Notes: generated by a model from the sequence alone, not told the origin. A stretch of 31,908 nt of DNA from Fimbriimonadales bacterium (GCA_026416655.1 JAOAES010000267.1:1-31908), one strand, 5' to 3'; positions 22,383 through 31,315 are shown, counted from the stretch's first letter. Made by a program: numbers and translations.

Positions 22383-23309
22383 TTAGCTCACCTCGCCTTT
22401 GGTAATCTGCATAAACACGTCCTCGAGATCGAGCGACTCCTCGCGGAAGGCAGCGATGCGGTAGCCGTCATGCACCAGTGAGGCGAGCAGGTCTGCCTGT
22501 TCTTCCAGTCCGCCTGCGAAATGCACGTAGAGGCTACCGTTGCGCGTCTCGACACCGTGCACATGCGGCTCGCGTTCCAGTCGTTGGATGAGCGCCTCCG
22601 GCTCGCTGAGCGGCTTGATTTCCAGTATACGGTTCGCCTGCAACTGCTGAACAATTTCGTCTACCGCGCCCCACACCAGCAGCTCGCCCTTCTCGATGAT
22701 GCCAATCTTGTTGCAGAAGTCCGCCAGTTCAGGCAGGATATGGGATGAGACCAGCACGATTTTGCCCATCGCGCCGAGTTCGCGTATCAGTTCCTTGATT
22801 TCGATTCGGGCGCGTGGGTCTAAGCCCGAAGCCGGCTCATCCAGCAGCAACAGAATTGGGTCATGCACGAGGCTTTTCGCGAGGCAAAGGCGCTGCTGCA
22901 TCCCGCGCGAGAGCGTCTCCACATAGGCGTCTTTCTTGACTGTGAGGTCGGTCAGCTCCAGCACATTCTCGATAATCGCGGCGCGTTGTGCTTTCGGAAT
23001 GCGATACGCCGCCGCGAAGAACTCCAGATACTCGGTGACGGTAATCCCCTCGTACAGCCCAAAGAAGTCCGGCATGTAGCCCAGCAGGGGGCGCACCTCT
23101 TCGGGCTGGCGCACGACGTCGATTCCGTTGAGCGTTGCTGTTCCTGCGGTCGGTTCCAGTAGCGTGGCGAGCATCTTAATCGTCGTGGTCTTGCCCGCGC
23201 CGTTCGGTCCGATGAAGCCGAACACATCACCCGGATGCAGCTGAAAATAGATGTCGCGCACCGCGACCAGCGCCCCATACTCTTTACGTAGCCCCTTGAC
23301 ATCCAGCAT
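22383..23309 (-). CDS. ABC-2 type transporter ATP-binding protein
   Basis: A 308-residue ATPase with Walker A GPNGAGKT (34-41), the signature LSRGMQQRL, Walker B ILLLLDEP, and the switch His in LVSSHILPEL. The usual Q-loop Gln is absent (LLGYMPD), as is common in this ABC-2 exporter group. A C-terminal extension of about 80 residues follows the nucleotide-binding fold. It is the third gene of an operon: the envelope protein at 24248, the permease at 23322, and this gene twelve bases after the permease stop. The substrate is unknown; the group exports lipids, drugs or polysaccharides, or has gliding and secretion roles. Confidence 0.92.
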   Translation of the reverse strand: MLDVKGLRKEYGALVAVRDIYFQLHPGDVFGFIGPNGAGKTTTIKMLATLLEPTAGTATLNGIDVVRQPEEVRPLLGYMPDFFGLYEGITVTEYLEFFAAAYRIPKAQRAAIIENVLELTDLTVKKDAYVETLSRGMQQRLCLAKSLVHDPILLLLDEPASGLDPRARIEIKELIRELGAMGKIVLVSSHILPELADFCNKIGIIEKGELLVWGAVDEIVQQLQANRILEIKPLSEPEALIQRLEREPHVHGVETRNGSLYVHFAGGLEEQADLLASLVHDGYRIAAFREESLDLEDVFMQITKGEVS

Positions 23310-23321
23310 AGTGCGACACCC

Positions 23322-24251
23322 CTATTTACGCCATGCGTGTTTCAGCCCACGATGGATGAGTCCTGCAAAAATCGCTGCCAGCAGCAGGTACACAAAACTC
23401 TGTGCAAACCCCCAGCCCATGAACATCAGCCCGTCATAGTAAGAGCCGCCTGTCCAGCTGTCTGTCCACCACCCGCCGTAAGGGGTTGCCAAAGTACCCA
23501 GCTGGCTCGCGGTAAAGAAGGGATTGAGATACATGATAATCCGCGCGTGGAAGAACGAGACAACCCACCAGGAAAAACCATCCCAGTAGCTTACGAGGGA
23601 GTTGACCGTATCATCGCCCATTTCGCCACTGCTAAAAATCACGTAGAGGAGAGGCAGCATTACGAGCACAAAAATCTGTCCGGCGTAGAGGGTGGACGCT
23701 GTGCTGAGCGTACGCTTAAGGCGAAACGAGAGCCACATCCCCAGCGACACAATCAGCGCGCCCCAGCTGAACAACAGAAAGACGCTCGCAGTGAATACAT
23801 ACAGATTAGTGGTCGGCTCCAGTACGGTCGGATGCTCGCCCCTAAGGGAACCAGAGACGTAGACGGCGAGATCGGCGGTTGTGAGCAAAATCGGCAGCGC
23901 GAGCAGGGTGAGGATGCCCACCCGCATCAGCGCCGCGCCCCACTTGCCCCAGAGAATCTCTTTCGCTGTGAGGCGCGTGAGCGCGAGCGACTCCCAGGTC
24001 TGCTTCTCATACTCCAGCGAGAACAGGTTGTACGACATCAGCGGTGCAACAAGGCACATCATGAACAGACAGAGGTAGAGCGCGCTGCTCAACCCCGCCT
24101 CATTATACGCGATGAGCTGAAACACCAGCAGGTAGGTCAGCCCGACGGCGACCGCGACTGTGGTGTAAAGAACTGGCTGTCGCTTCCACCGGTTGACCGT
24201 GAAGCCGAACAGTTGATAGCGCAGCAGGGGGTTTTCCGTGCGAAGTTTCAT
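23322..24251 (-). CDS. ABC-2 type transporter permease
   Basis: A 309-residue membrane protein with about six hydrophobic segments: VAVGLTYLLVFQLIAY; LYLCLFMMCLVAPLMSYNLF; LMRVGILTLLALPILLT; VFTASVFLLFSWGALIVSLGMWL; ILVMLPLLYVIFSS; and a last one near the C-terminus. The stretch FSLEYEKQTWESLALTRLTAKEILWGKWGAAL is the coupling-helix region of ABC-2 permeases. Its ATG overlaps the stop of the upstream gene in the ATGA arrangement, and the ATPase gene follows. Confidence 0.9.
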   Translation of the reverse strand: MKLRTENPLLRYQLFGFTVNRWKRQPVLYTTVAVAVGLTYLLVFQLIAYNEAGLSSALYLCLFMMCLVAPLMSYNLFSLEYEKQTWESLALTRLTAKEILWGKWGAALMRVGILTLLALPILLTTADLAVYVSGSLRGEHPTVLEPTTNLYVFTASVFLLFSWGALIVSLGMWLSFRLKRTLSTASTLYAGQIFVLVMLPLLYVIFSSGEMGDDTVNSLVSYWDGFSWWVVSFFHARIIMYLNPFFTASQLGTLATPYGGWWTDSWTGGSYYDGLMFMGWGFAQSFVYLLLAAIFAGLIHRGLKHAWRK

Positions 24252-26203
24252 GGGTTCGTACCCTCCAGCGGGAAACTAATCAGATAGGTTACCTGCGCTG
24301 CTTGTTCCGATGCAGCGTCCACCTCGGGGGGCATCACGGGTTCCGATGCCTGTGCCACCAACACTGCATTCCCCTTGAACTCACGCCGTTGCAACATGAA
24401 GTTCGCCAGCGCATCGGGCGACATCGGGGGCATCTCCCACCAGTTGCTGGAATAATTAGGCAGCCCCATCCTTGTCGGCTCCAGCGATTGACCTGATAAC
24501 CGTACCGAGCCGCGGGCAGGCAGATTCTCTACCTGCACTTTGCCGAAGGGGGTCAGAATATGCACATTGGTCAGCTCGTAGGGTAGGCGGTTGCGCAGCA
24601 CACCTGTCAGGCGCGTCTGCCTGTTACGCCGATCGAGGCGCAAGACTCCCTCGACCTGCCCCTCCAGCCGCACGGTGCGCGTGTAGCGGAACCACTGGAA
24701 GCTCAGGTTTGACACCCGATAATTATCCACGCGCTTGCGGTCGCCCTCCACCGTGCGCACGGTAGGAACCTGCGCCGCGCCCGCGCCAAAATCCTGCCCC
24801 ATGCCTGCTTCCACCATATCGCTCTGGTCAAACTGCAGGTCAAACAGCCCCGCACGGGGAAAGAAGAAGAGCACGCTGTTGATCGCATAGGCGTCAGGGT
24901 TGCCCGCTTGCGCAACGATGACGGTCTGCACCTTGCTGGAGAGCGACTTGCGATACAGATCGCCTGCCAGCCGCCAGAGGATGCCCACAAACACCAGCGC
25001 AATCAGCGGTGTGACAATCCATGCCCAGTCCAGCGCACGCAACCGCTTCAAAACCCAGTAGTTCACAGGCACCACAAGCACGAAATAGAGGCTTAGCAAC
25101 ACGGTAATCAGCGCGACGCTCGGCGGCTTCAACTCGACATCGGTGGTAGCTTGAGGCTGTCCCCACGGGTCTTGCCGGTATCCGCCCTGACTCTGATGAA
25201 TCGCGGCGATGGAAAAACTGGGCGCGAAGCTGGGTGTCTGGTTCAGCAGGCGTTGCCAGAATCGGGCGCGGGCATTATAATCACGCATTGGCGCATCAAG
25301 GGGGTTGAACGCCAGAAAGACCACTGCGCCCAGTCCGTAGGGGCGAATCGCAACCAGGGGCAGTCCGTCCTGCCGCAGTAGTGTCGCGCCCGTTTTCAGG
25401 CTTGCCTGGCTGACAGTCGCCGCGCCGACCGGCGGACGCGCGCCTATCCAGTCGCCGAGGGCGCGCAGCTGGCTCACTGTCTGCGTCCCCTGCGTCTGCA
25501 CAGGCAGCAAGGCTTGCAGTGCAGGGGATTGCAGATACACCGCGCCTGCACCGCCGGGTGCAATCAGCACGCCGCCCAACATCGCCCACTGGCGCAGCGC
25601 GTCCCACTGCTCCGCTCGCAACCGTTCCGAGCCGGGTCCCAGCACAATCACCTGCGCCCCACAAAGTGCAATCGCCTGCTCAGGAAACAGCTCGGGGCGA
25701 CAGTAGGCGACGCGATACTTGCCCTGCATCGGGCGACCCGTGCGGTAGTCAATTTCGGCGGGACTCTCCACCGTCTGCACTTGTTCCAGCACGCCCAGCC
25801 CGCCGATTAAGTCGCCCACCAGCACCGCGAGCTGATCCGTCTCCAGGATGCGTTCAATACTCTGCTTCACCTCGACATTGACGCCGCGTGCCGTGAAACG
25901 CACTGTCGCCTGGTCGCTGTAGCGGCTCACGATGGGCGTGACAATCACGACTTTACGCGAGCCTGCGGGCAGGTCAATCGGGTAGAGATACTCGCGTCGG
26001 TAGCCGAAACCACTCACCAATACGCTCAACGTGCCCTGATAGTTGCCCGCTCGAGACTCCAGCTGAACCGCGAGCGGGAATGCGCCGTTCGCCGCAGGGG
26101 AAGTCCCCAGCAACGGCTGAATTTTCATCTCTACAGGCGGTTGCCCCCACAGCGCAAGGAGCAACGCCCCCCCAAACCCCAAGCAGAACACCCAGCGCAG
26201 CAT
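24248..26203 (-). CDS. Large envelope protein encoded with an ABC-2 exporter
   Basis: A 651-residue protein that I do not recognise by family name. It has a signal or first membrane segment (about 1-21), then about 340 external residues. Within these, a GATase-like Rossmann block (AQVIVLGPGSERLRAEQWDALRQWAMLGGVLIAPGG, 183-218) is recognisable. Two membrane segments (about 362-382 and 393-412) follow, then 235 external residues with beta-rich sequence. The layout resembles the auxiliary membrane proteins (GldG-like and related) encoded beside ABC-2 ATPase/permease pairs. It heads the operon with a -10 box nine bases before the ATG and overlaps the permease ATG by four bases. Confidence 0.78.
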   Translation of the reverse strand: MLRWVFCLGFGGALLLALWGQPPVEMKIQPLLGTSPAANGAFPLAVQLESRAGNYQGTLSVLVSGFGYRREYLYPIDLPAGSRKVVIVTPIVSRYSDQATVRFTARGVNVEVKQSIERILETDQLAVLVGDLIGGLGVLEQVQTVESPAEIDYRTGRPMQGKYRVAYCRPELFPEQAIALCGAQVIVLGPGSERLRAEQWDALRQWAMLGGVLIAPGGAGAVYLQSPALQALLPVQTQGTQTVSQLRALGDWIGARPPVGAATVSQASLKTGATLLRQDGLPLVAIRPYGLGAVVFLAFNPLDAPMRDYNARARFWQRLLNQTPSFAPSFSIAAIHQSQGGYRQDPWGQPQATTDVELKPPSVALITVLLSLYFVLVVPVNYWVLKRLRALDWAWIVTPLIALVFVGILWRLAGDLYRKSLSSKVQTVIVAQAGNPDAYAINSVLFFFPRAGLFDLQFDQSDMVEAGMGQDFGAGAAQVPTVRTVEGDRKRVDNYRVSNLSFQWFRYTRTVRLEGQVEGVLRLDRRNRQTRLTGVLRNRLPYELTNVHILTPFGKVQVENLPARGSVRLSGQSLEPTRMGLPNYSSNWWEMPPMSPDALANFMLQRREFKGNAVLVAQASEPVMPPEVDAASEQAAQVTYLISFPLEGTNP

Positions 26204-26212
26204 GGCGGTAAT

Positions 26213-26218
26213 TCTATA
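26213..26218 (-). promoter_or_regulatory. -10 element of the ABC exporter operon
   Basis: TATAGA (or TAGAAT, two bases on) preceded by GGG, about nine bases before the ATG at 26203. Confidence 0.45.
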
Positions 26219-26262
26219 CCCGATGGATAAAGGGATTCCTGCTATCTTGAGAATTTGTATAT

Positions 26263-26384
26263 CGTCGGCGTCCCGCCAACGCTACAAACGCGCCTTGCGT
26301 AGCGTCGGCGTCCCCGCCGACGGTTAAGACAGGATGCTGACGCTACGCGCGACCAATTCGTAGCGTCGGCGTCCCCGCCGACGG
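26263..26384. repeat. Three copies of a GGCGTCCCCGCC hairpin repeat
   Basis: Two full copies (26300-26325 and 26361-26386) read TAGCGTCGGCGTCCCCGCCG then ACGGTTA. A degenerate one is at 26263-26280. Each folds as CGTCGGCG-TCCC-CGCCGACG. The last copy ends at the mqnD stop codon. Around the second copy a longer inverted pair (GTAGCGTC and GACGCTAC) also exists. The tip is shared with the terminator at 9237. This explains the region between the ABC operon and mqnD; no gene is visible in it. Confidence 0.7.
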
Positions 26385-27212
26385 TTACAAATCGACGAAC
26401 CGCACTCTTGCCTCGGGCGTAATCCCCGCCACTGCGCCGCGCGACAGAAACTCCGTAATCGCCCGCCTGCCGCGCTCGCCCATATCCAGGGTCAACTCGT
26501 TCACATACATCCCCACAAAACGGTCGGCGGTTTCGGAGTCAATCCCGCGCCCGAACTGCAGGGCGTACCGCATCGCCTGCTCACGATTCTCCAGCCCTAA
26601 CCGAATGCTCTCGCGGAAGGCGCGAGCGATTTCGCGCTGAACCTCTGCAGGCAGGTCGGCGCGAATCGCATTGATGCCCAGCGGCAGGGGCAAACCGCTC
26701 GTCTGCTCGCCCCACCAGACACCCAAGTCCAGCAACAGATGTAGCCCCGCCTGTCGGTGCGTGAGCTGCCCTTCGTGAATCAGTAGCCCGACGGGAACCT
26801 CACCGCGTTGTACGGCGGGCATAATTGCGTCAAACGGCATCTCCACCGTCTTGGCGTCGCGCAAAAACAGGCGCAACGCCAGATACGCGCTCGTCAGATA
26901 GCCCGGCACGGCAATCGTGTAGTCGCGCAGCTGCGCCAGCGGGATAGGTTCGCGCGCGACGAGCATCGGTCCGTAGCCGTCGCCGAAGCTGCCCCCTTGA
27001 TTCAACACAATATAGCGGTCGGCGACGTAGGCAAGGTTATGTACCGACATCGCCGTGAACTCCAACTTGCCCTCACGTGCCCACTCGTTGAGCGTCTGGA
27101 TCTCGCGCAGCACATGCTCGAACTGCAGGGGCGTCTCCACCAAGCCCTCCGCCAGCGCCCAGAACATGAAGGCGTCGTCGGCGTCGGGGCTATGTCCGAG
27201 TCGGATGGTCAT
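26385..27212 (-). CDS. mqnD: 1,4-dihydroxy-6-naphthoate synthase MqnD
   Basis: MqnD makes 1,4-dihydroxy-6-naphthoate from cyclic dehypoxanthine futalosine in the futalosine route to menaquinone. The 275-residue protein begins MTIRLGHSPDADDAFMFWAL, a family hallmark, and contains EFTAMSVHNLAYVADRY, GSFGDGYGPMLVA, and GLLIHEGQLTHRQAGLH with the proposed catalytic His. The length is typical. I use the ATG at 27212, which overlaps the upstream stop by four bases (ATGA); a longer frame from 27356 only adds residues that overlap the upstream gene. The other mqn genes are not in the window. This places menaquinone synthesis by the futalosine route in the organism. Confidence 0.93.
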   Translation of the reverse strand: MTIRLGHSPDADDAFMFWALAEGLVETPLQFEHVLREIQTLNEWAREGKLEFTAMSVHNLAYVADRYIVLNQGGSFGDGYGPMLVAREPIPLAQLRDYTIAVPGYLTSAYLALRLFLRDAKTVEMPFDAIMPAVQRGEVPVGLLIHEGQLTHRQAGLHLLLDLGVWWGEQTSGLPLPLGINAIRADLPAEVQREIARAFRESIRLGLENREQAMRYALQFGRGIDSETADRFVGMYVNELTLDMGERGRRAITEFLSRGAVAGITPEARVRFVDL

Positions 27213-27940
27213 CGCGCGCCCTCCGCCGCTTTGGCAAGGGCTTTCTGCTTCGCTTCGTCGAACCCCTGTGCAATCGTGTTGGCGATTTCCTCGTCGTAGA
27301 TAGGGAAAATTTGCACATCGGAACTCTGGAGCATCGAGAATCGGCTGAGCAGCCACCAGCTGCTGGCGACTTCAGGGCTGATAATCGGCGACGCCCAAGG
27401 CTGATCGCCGACCATCAGCAGCAGGCGTTCATCACGGGGTTTTTCACCCAGCGCGCGGAGCTGAGCGACCTGCTCCCGCGCGTAGTTCCATAACCGTGAA
27501 CGCCCCTCACTGGTTAGGCGTAAGTGAACTACATAGAACTTACCCTGCGCCCGCAGCGTCTCCGCCGCACGCTCCTCCACCCAGACCTTCTCAATATGTT
27601 GCTCCGTTAGCACCACCGGCAGCGTGCGGATCACTTCCTCGATGGGCACCCGCTTGAAGTTCTGCTGGTCTTCCGCGCCGAATTCTGGGCGTTCGAAGCC
27701 CACTTCGCGGAGTTGCTCCATCACTTTGGGCACTTCGTGGGTGATGATAACCTTCCAGCGTCGCTCTTCCATCTCCCGCGCGGGGAAGCCAAAAACGGTA
27801 AACTGCGAGGGGCTGAGTTTGCTCAGCTGCATCTGGCTCGCCTGATAGTAGCCGAAGCCGATGTTGCCCAGATAGAGCAGGAGCAACACCCCCACCATAA
27901 TCAGCGCGATTCGCGTCGTCGAACGCTGCCCTGTGCGCAT
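27209..27940 (-). CDS. Membrane-anchored protein of unknown function upstream of mqnD
   Basis: A 243-residue protein with one N-terminal membrane segment (about 9-32, RIALIMVGVLLLLYLGNIGFGYY) and a soluble domain that I do not recognise. The rest is helix- and strand-rich, with no cysteine and no obvious catalytic motif. The alanine-rich, charged tail (EAKQKALAKAAEGAR) overlaps the mqnD start by four bases, so the two are translated together from one promoter. That linkage is the only clue and suggests, weakly, a role around menaquinone or respiration at the membrane. The ATG is ten bases after a TATACT box, with no ribosome site. Confidence 0.8.
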   Translation of the reverse strand: MRTGQRSTTRIALIMVGVLLLLYLGNIGFGYYQASQMQLSKLSPSQFTVFGFPAREMEERRWKVIITHEVPKVMEQLREVGFERPEFGAEDQQNFKRVPIEEVIRTLPVVLTEQHIEKVWVEERAAETLRAQGKFYVVHLRLTSEGRSRLWNYAREQVAQLRALGEKPRDERLLLMVGDQPWASPIISPEVASSWWLLSRFSMLQSSDVQIFPIYDEEIANTIAQGFDEAKQKALAKAAEGAR

Positions 27941-27950
27941 AGCGGTAGAA

Positions 27951-27956
27951 AGTATA
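27951..27956 (-). promoter_or_regulatory. -10 element of the mqnD operon
   Basis: TATACT preceded by AAGG, ten bases before the ATG. A partial -35 (ATGACG) lies 16 bases further upstream, in the short gap after the regulator gene. Confidence 0.55.
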
Positions 27957-27990
27957 CCTTGCGGGGGCTTTGCGTCATAGTCTCTACCGG

Positions 27991-30900
27991 TTAGGATATA
28001 TTCAGAGCGGTGCGTATCCTGTTCGCCTCGGACTGGAGGTGGCGCGCGGCTTCCACATTACCTCTCGCCTCTTCCAGAGACGCCCACAGTTCGCAACCTA
28101 TCGCCTGCTGCAGTTGGCGCCCCATTGCACGATTCCGCTGTAACGACTCGGCGAGCGAGTCACGCGCCGCTTCCAGTTCCCCGCGCGCTATCTGTATCTC
28201 GGCAAGGTAGAGCAGTGTCGTGGCAATCCAGGGGCTATTGTCCTGCTCACGCCAAAACGTGAGACACGCTTGCAGCTCCCCAAGCGCGTCGGGGTCGCCT
28301 AACTGGCAGCCCGCATAAGCCCGGTGGGTGCGGGCGAAGTGAAGACGGAACGGATCGCCCTCATCAATGCGCCGTTGGAGTGCGCGGTCGTAATAGGACA
28401 GCGCCTCACGCTTGTCGCCTCGATCGCGCTCTATGTGTCCGCATACTTCCAAAACGAACGCCTCAGAGCGTGCGTTGCTTGTCTCCGCCGTCTGCTGAAC
28501 CAGTTGCAACGCGCCTTCATAGTCATCCTGCAGCCGTCGCAAGTTCGCTTTCAGTGCGATGCTAATCTGCGCCTCTGCGCCTGTCAGGTGCGCCCAGTAC
28601 AGGCTCTCATCGATACGTTGCTCGGCTGCGTGCAGGTGTCCCAGTTGCATCAAGCAGTAGCCTTGTGCCTGCGCCACCGATTGTAGGCGCACACCATCTT
28701 GCAGGCGTGTCGCAATCGCGCCCGATTGCTTTGCCAGCGACAACGCCTCTCCATAGCGTCCGGTTACCATGCAGTGGTCAATCCAGTCGTCCAGCGCGAG
28801 CGCAATCCAGAGTGGGTCGCCCAATCGTTGCGCTGCCTGCGCTGTTGCTTTGAACTGATGATAGGGTGTGGACTCCTCCAGCAGTTCATGGGATAGATAC
28901 CATATAGCGATTCGTCGCCCTGCTACTTGCAGTGCGGGATCGTCAGCATTCAAGGCGCGTTGCGCCGTCTCAGCGCCCCACTGATGGACAAACGCCAGGT
29001 TGTTGGCAACAATAGCCGAATCGACGGCGTGGTAAAGCAACCACGTATGCACTTGGCTCTCAGAGGGTATCAGATCGAGTGCCTTCACGGCGTACTCGTG
29101 TGTATCCGTGTGGCGTTGGGCGTGTCGTGCCCATTCGGCTTGCAGCAGGCGTGCCTGAGCCTGAGCCTCGTGAGGCAGATGGGGTATCAGCCGTTCCAGT
29201 GTGGCTTCTCCAAAGCGGTGCAGGGCGCGAAGCATCCAGTATCGCTGGGTGCAACGGAGCAGCTCGTATGCATGGTGACGCGCACTGTGTGCCTCCGCGA
29301 TTTGCAAGGCTTCCAGCAGGTTCTCGCGCTCGGCATCCCAATACGCTAACCAGCCGTCAAGCCGATCATCGAACTGTTGGGGCGAGCGCGTCTGGGCTTC
29401 GGAAAGGATCCATTCCAGCAGGCGTTGTTGTGCCGCGTGGCGCGATTCGGGTGTGAGCGTTGTGCGGGCGTATTCGCGCAGCGTTTCCAGCATGCTGAGA
29501 CGGCGCACACTACTGCGCTCTGCGCTCTGCAGAAGCCCTGCAGCACGCAGCTGCTCGAGAATAGGCGGTAAGTCGGTATCAGGACAGATTGCCTGCGCCG
29601 CGTCCAGTGTGAAGTCGCCTCTAAACACCGACAGAGCCAACCAGACTTCGCGCTCGGTAGCCTCCAGCGAGCTGACACAAGCTTCCAGCACGGCGTGTAG
29701 ACAACGATGGCGCGCGGGCAAATCGCGTCGTGCGGTCTGCAACCAGCTCAGACGGTCTGTCAGTCGCTGGAGCATCTGCTGTGTGCTGAGGATGCCTGCT
29801 CGCGCTGCCGCCAACTCCAGCGCAAGTGGGATGCCATCCAGCCGACGACAGAGTTCCTCCAGCTGCACGAGACGCTCGGGCGTCAGTCGGAAGTCGGGCG
29901 CGACACGCTGCGCTCGATCGGCAAACAACTGCACCGCAGGCGCGGGCACTCCGTCCTGCTCCGCTTCTACAGCGAGCGGCGCAAGCGCAAGGAGATGCTC
30001 GCCAGCAATCTGGAGTGGCACACGCGAGGTAATCAACAAGCGGATATCAGGAGCGTGCGCTAACAGATCCGCGACCGCCATCGCACCTTCCGGCAATAAC
30101 TGCTCAAAGTTATCTAAGACCAGGATGCCTTGCACTCGCCCTAAGTAGCGCATCGTCTGTTGATACGGGTTAGGGACAGCAGGCAATCCCAGTGCGCACT
30201 GCAGGGTGTTCCAGAGCAGTTCCGGGTTGAGAACCGCTTGGAAGTCCACCCACCAGATGGGCAACGGGTTGCGTGCCCGTACCCTTTGAGCGAATTCCAA
30301 TGCGAGGCGTGTTTTGCCGAAACCTCCCAGCCCCGTGAGCGTGACCAGTCGCGCCTCACCATCGATGAGCCACGCCCAGAGCTGTTCCAGCTCGCGCGTG
30401 CGCCCGTAAAAAGTATCCACGGAGCGCGGCAACCGCAAAGTCGTCGCTTGACTTTCTGTTTGTTGCTTGCGCGGACGTGTGGGGGACTTTGAGGGGTGCT
30501 TGTGTGCATGGAATGTGGTCAGCGATCTTGTTTCGGCGCACTGGCGTCGCAGATTTCGCAGCGCGTCAGGCGGGGGCTCGGTGTAGAGACGCATCCAGTG
30601 TGCCTCGTACTGGTCGCAGACCTGGCGTGCAAGCTCCACGTGTCCTTGCTCGAGATACACCCCGACTAACTGCTCGGTCGCTTGCCAGTCCAGCGGCTCC
30701 CACTGCAGCATCCGGTGGAGCCACACAGGTCGCTGAGTGGGCGAGTCCAGCTGCGTCAGCAAGCGCAGTGCGTTCAGGCATTCCGCTTGGTAGCGCGCCG
30801 CCGCCTCTACCGCCCATGGTTCATAACAGCCCGTGAGCAGCCCGCCCCGATACAGATCTACCGCGCGTTGGAGCCAAGCGATACACTGATCAGGGGCTAC

Positions 30901-31257
30901 CTCCACACCGCTCGCCAGTACCAACGCTTGTTCAAACTGGATCACATCCGTCATGAAATGCTCAGGGTTCAGCGCGACAGTGGCACGATCCGTCTGGATT
31001 AGTTGACCTGCAGGCAAATCCGGTTGCTCCAGCGCGTGGCGTAGCGCGCTGATCGCCACGTTTAGGCTGTGGCGGGCACGCTCGGGTTCGTCATCACCCC
31101 AGAGCAAATCAGCCAGGAATTCACGGGGAAACCGGTGCGGCGGCGTAAGCGCAAGGTACGCCACAAGCAAGCCCGTCTTCGTCGTACGGAAACGACGAAT
31201 AGTCATCTCGCCGCGTTCGAATTCCAGTGTCCCAAAAAGGCGAACATACCAGCTCAA
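27991..31257 (-). CDS. SARP/BTAD-type regulator with NB-ARC ATPase and TPR domains
   Basis: A 1088-residue regulator of the AfsR type. An OmpR-like winged helix (about 1-97, YVRLFGTLEFERG ... RALHAL-type helix) is followed by the bacterial transcriptional activation domain (about 98-240). An NB-ARC/STAND ATPase comes next, with Walker A GLGGFGKT (309-316), Walker B ILVLDNFE (378-385) and the sensor LLITSRVPL (407-415). A long TPR-like helical region (about 600-1085) completes it. Such proteins assemble on ligand or partner sensing and activate nearby genes. The start is a TTG at 31257: GGGGA lies five bases before it, and the winged helix needs these residues; the first in-frame ATG comes 18 codons later. 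It is divergent from rpsB, and no evident target cluster lies beside it. Confidence 0.9.
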   Translation of the reverse strand: MSWYVRLFGTLEFERGEMTIRRFRTTKTGLLVAYLALTPPHRFPREFLADLLWGDDEPERARHSLNVAISALRHALEQPDLPAGQLIQTDRATVALNPEHFMTDVIQFEQALVLASGVEVAPDQCIAWLQRAVDLYRGGLLTGCYEPWAVEAAARYQAECLNALRLLTQLDSPTQRPVWLHRMLQWEPLDWQATEQLVGVYLEQGHVELARQVCDQYEAHWMRLYTEPPPDALRNLRRQCAETRSLTTFHAHKHPSKSPTRPRKQQTESQATTLRLPRSVDTFYGRTRELEQLWAWLIDGEARLVTLTGLGGFGKTRLALEFAQRVRARNPLPIWWVDFQAVLNPELLWNTLQCALGLPAVPNPYQQTMRYLGRVQGILVLDNFEQLLPEGAMAVADLLAHAPDIRLLITSRVPLQIAGEHLLALAPLAVEAEQDGVPAPAVQLFADRAQRVAPDFRLTPERLVQLEELCRRLDGIPLALELAAARAGILSTQQMLQRLTDRLSWLQTARRDLPARHRCLHAVLEACVSSLEATEREVWLALSVFRGDFTLDAAQAICPDTDLPPILEQLRAAGLLQSAERSSVRRLSMLETLREYARTTLTPESRHAAQQRLLEWILSEAQTRSPQQFDDRLDGWLAYWDAERENLLEALQIAEAHSARHHAYELLRCTQRYWMLRALHRFGEATLERLIPHLPHEAQAQARLLQAEWARHAQRHTDTHEYAVKALDLIPSESQVHTWLLYHAVDSAIVANNLAFVHQWGAETAQRALNADDPALQVAGRRIAIWYLSHELLEESTPYHQFKATAQAAQRLGDPLWIALALDDWIDHCMVTGRYGEALSLAKQSGAIATRLQDGVRLQSVAQAQGYCLMQLGHLHAAEQRIDESLYWAHLTGAEAQISIALKANLRRLQDDYEGALQLVQQTAETSNARSEAFVLEVCGHIERDRGDKREALSYYDRALQRRIDEGDPFRLHFARTHRAYAGCQLGDPDALGELQACLTFWREQDNSPWIATTLLYLAEIQIARGELEAARDSLAESLQRNRAMGRQLQQAIGCELWASLEEARGNVEAARHLQSEANRIRTALNIS

Positions 31258-31309
31258 CCAGATCCCCTTCTATGCGCCCACACCGACGCAATCAGTGCTA
31301 TTTTTGAGA

Positions 31310-31315
31310 ATTATA
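31310..31315 (-). promoter_or_regulatory. -10 element of the SARP-type regulator
   Basis: A perfect TATAAT preceded by TGTGG. The leader is about 46 bases, including the GGGGA ribosome site before the TTG start. A clear -35 is not visible. Confidence 0.5.

Noticed and set aside
23337..24287. A 316-codon plus-strand open frame opposite the ABC permease gene
   Set aside because: The minus-strand frame encodes a coherent membrane permease in an operon; the plus-strand product is highly charged, low complexity and has no ribosome site.
26263..26384. The repeated GCGTCGGCGTCC units as a CRISPR array
   Set aside because: Only two good copies, unequal spacing, strongly palindromic tip, and no cas genes; they fit a REP-like hairpin family.
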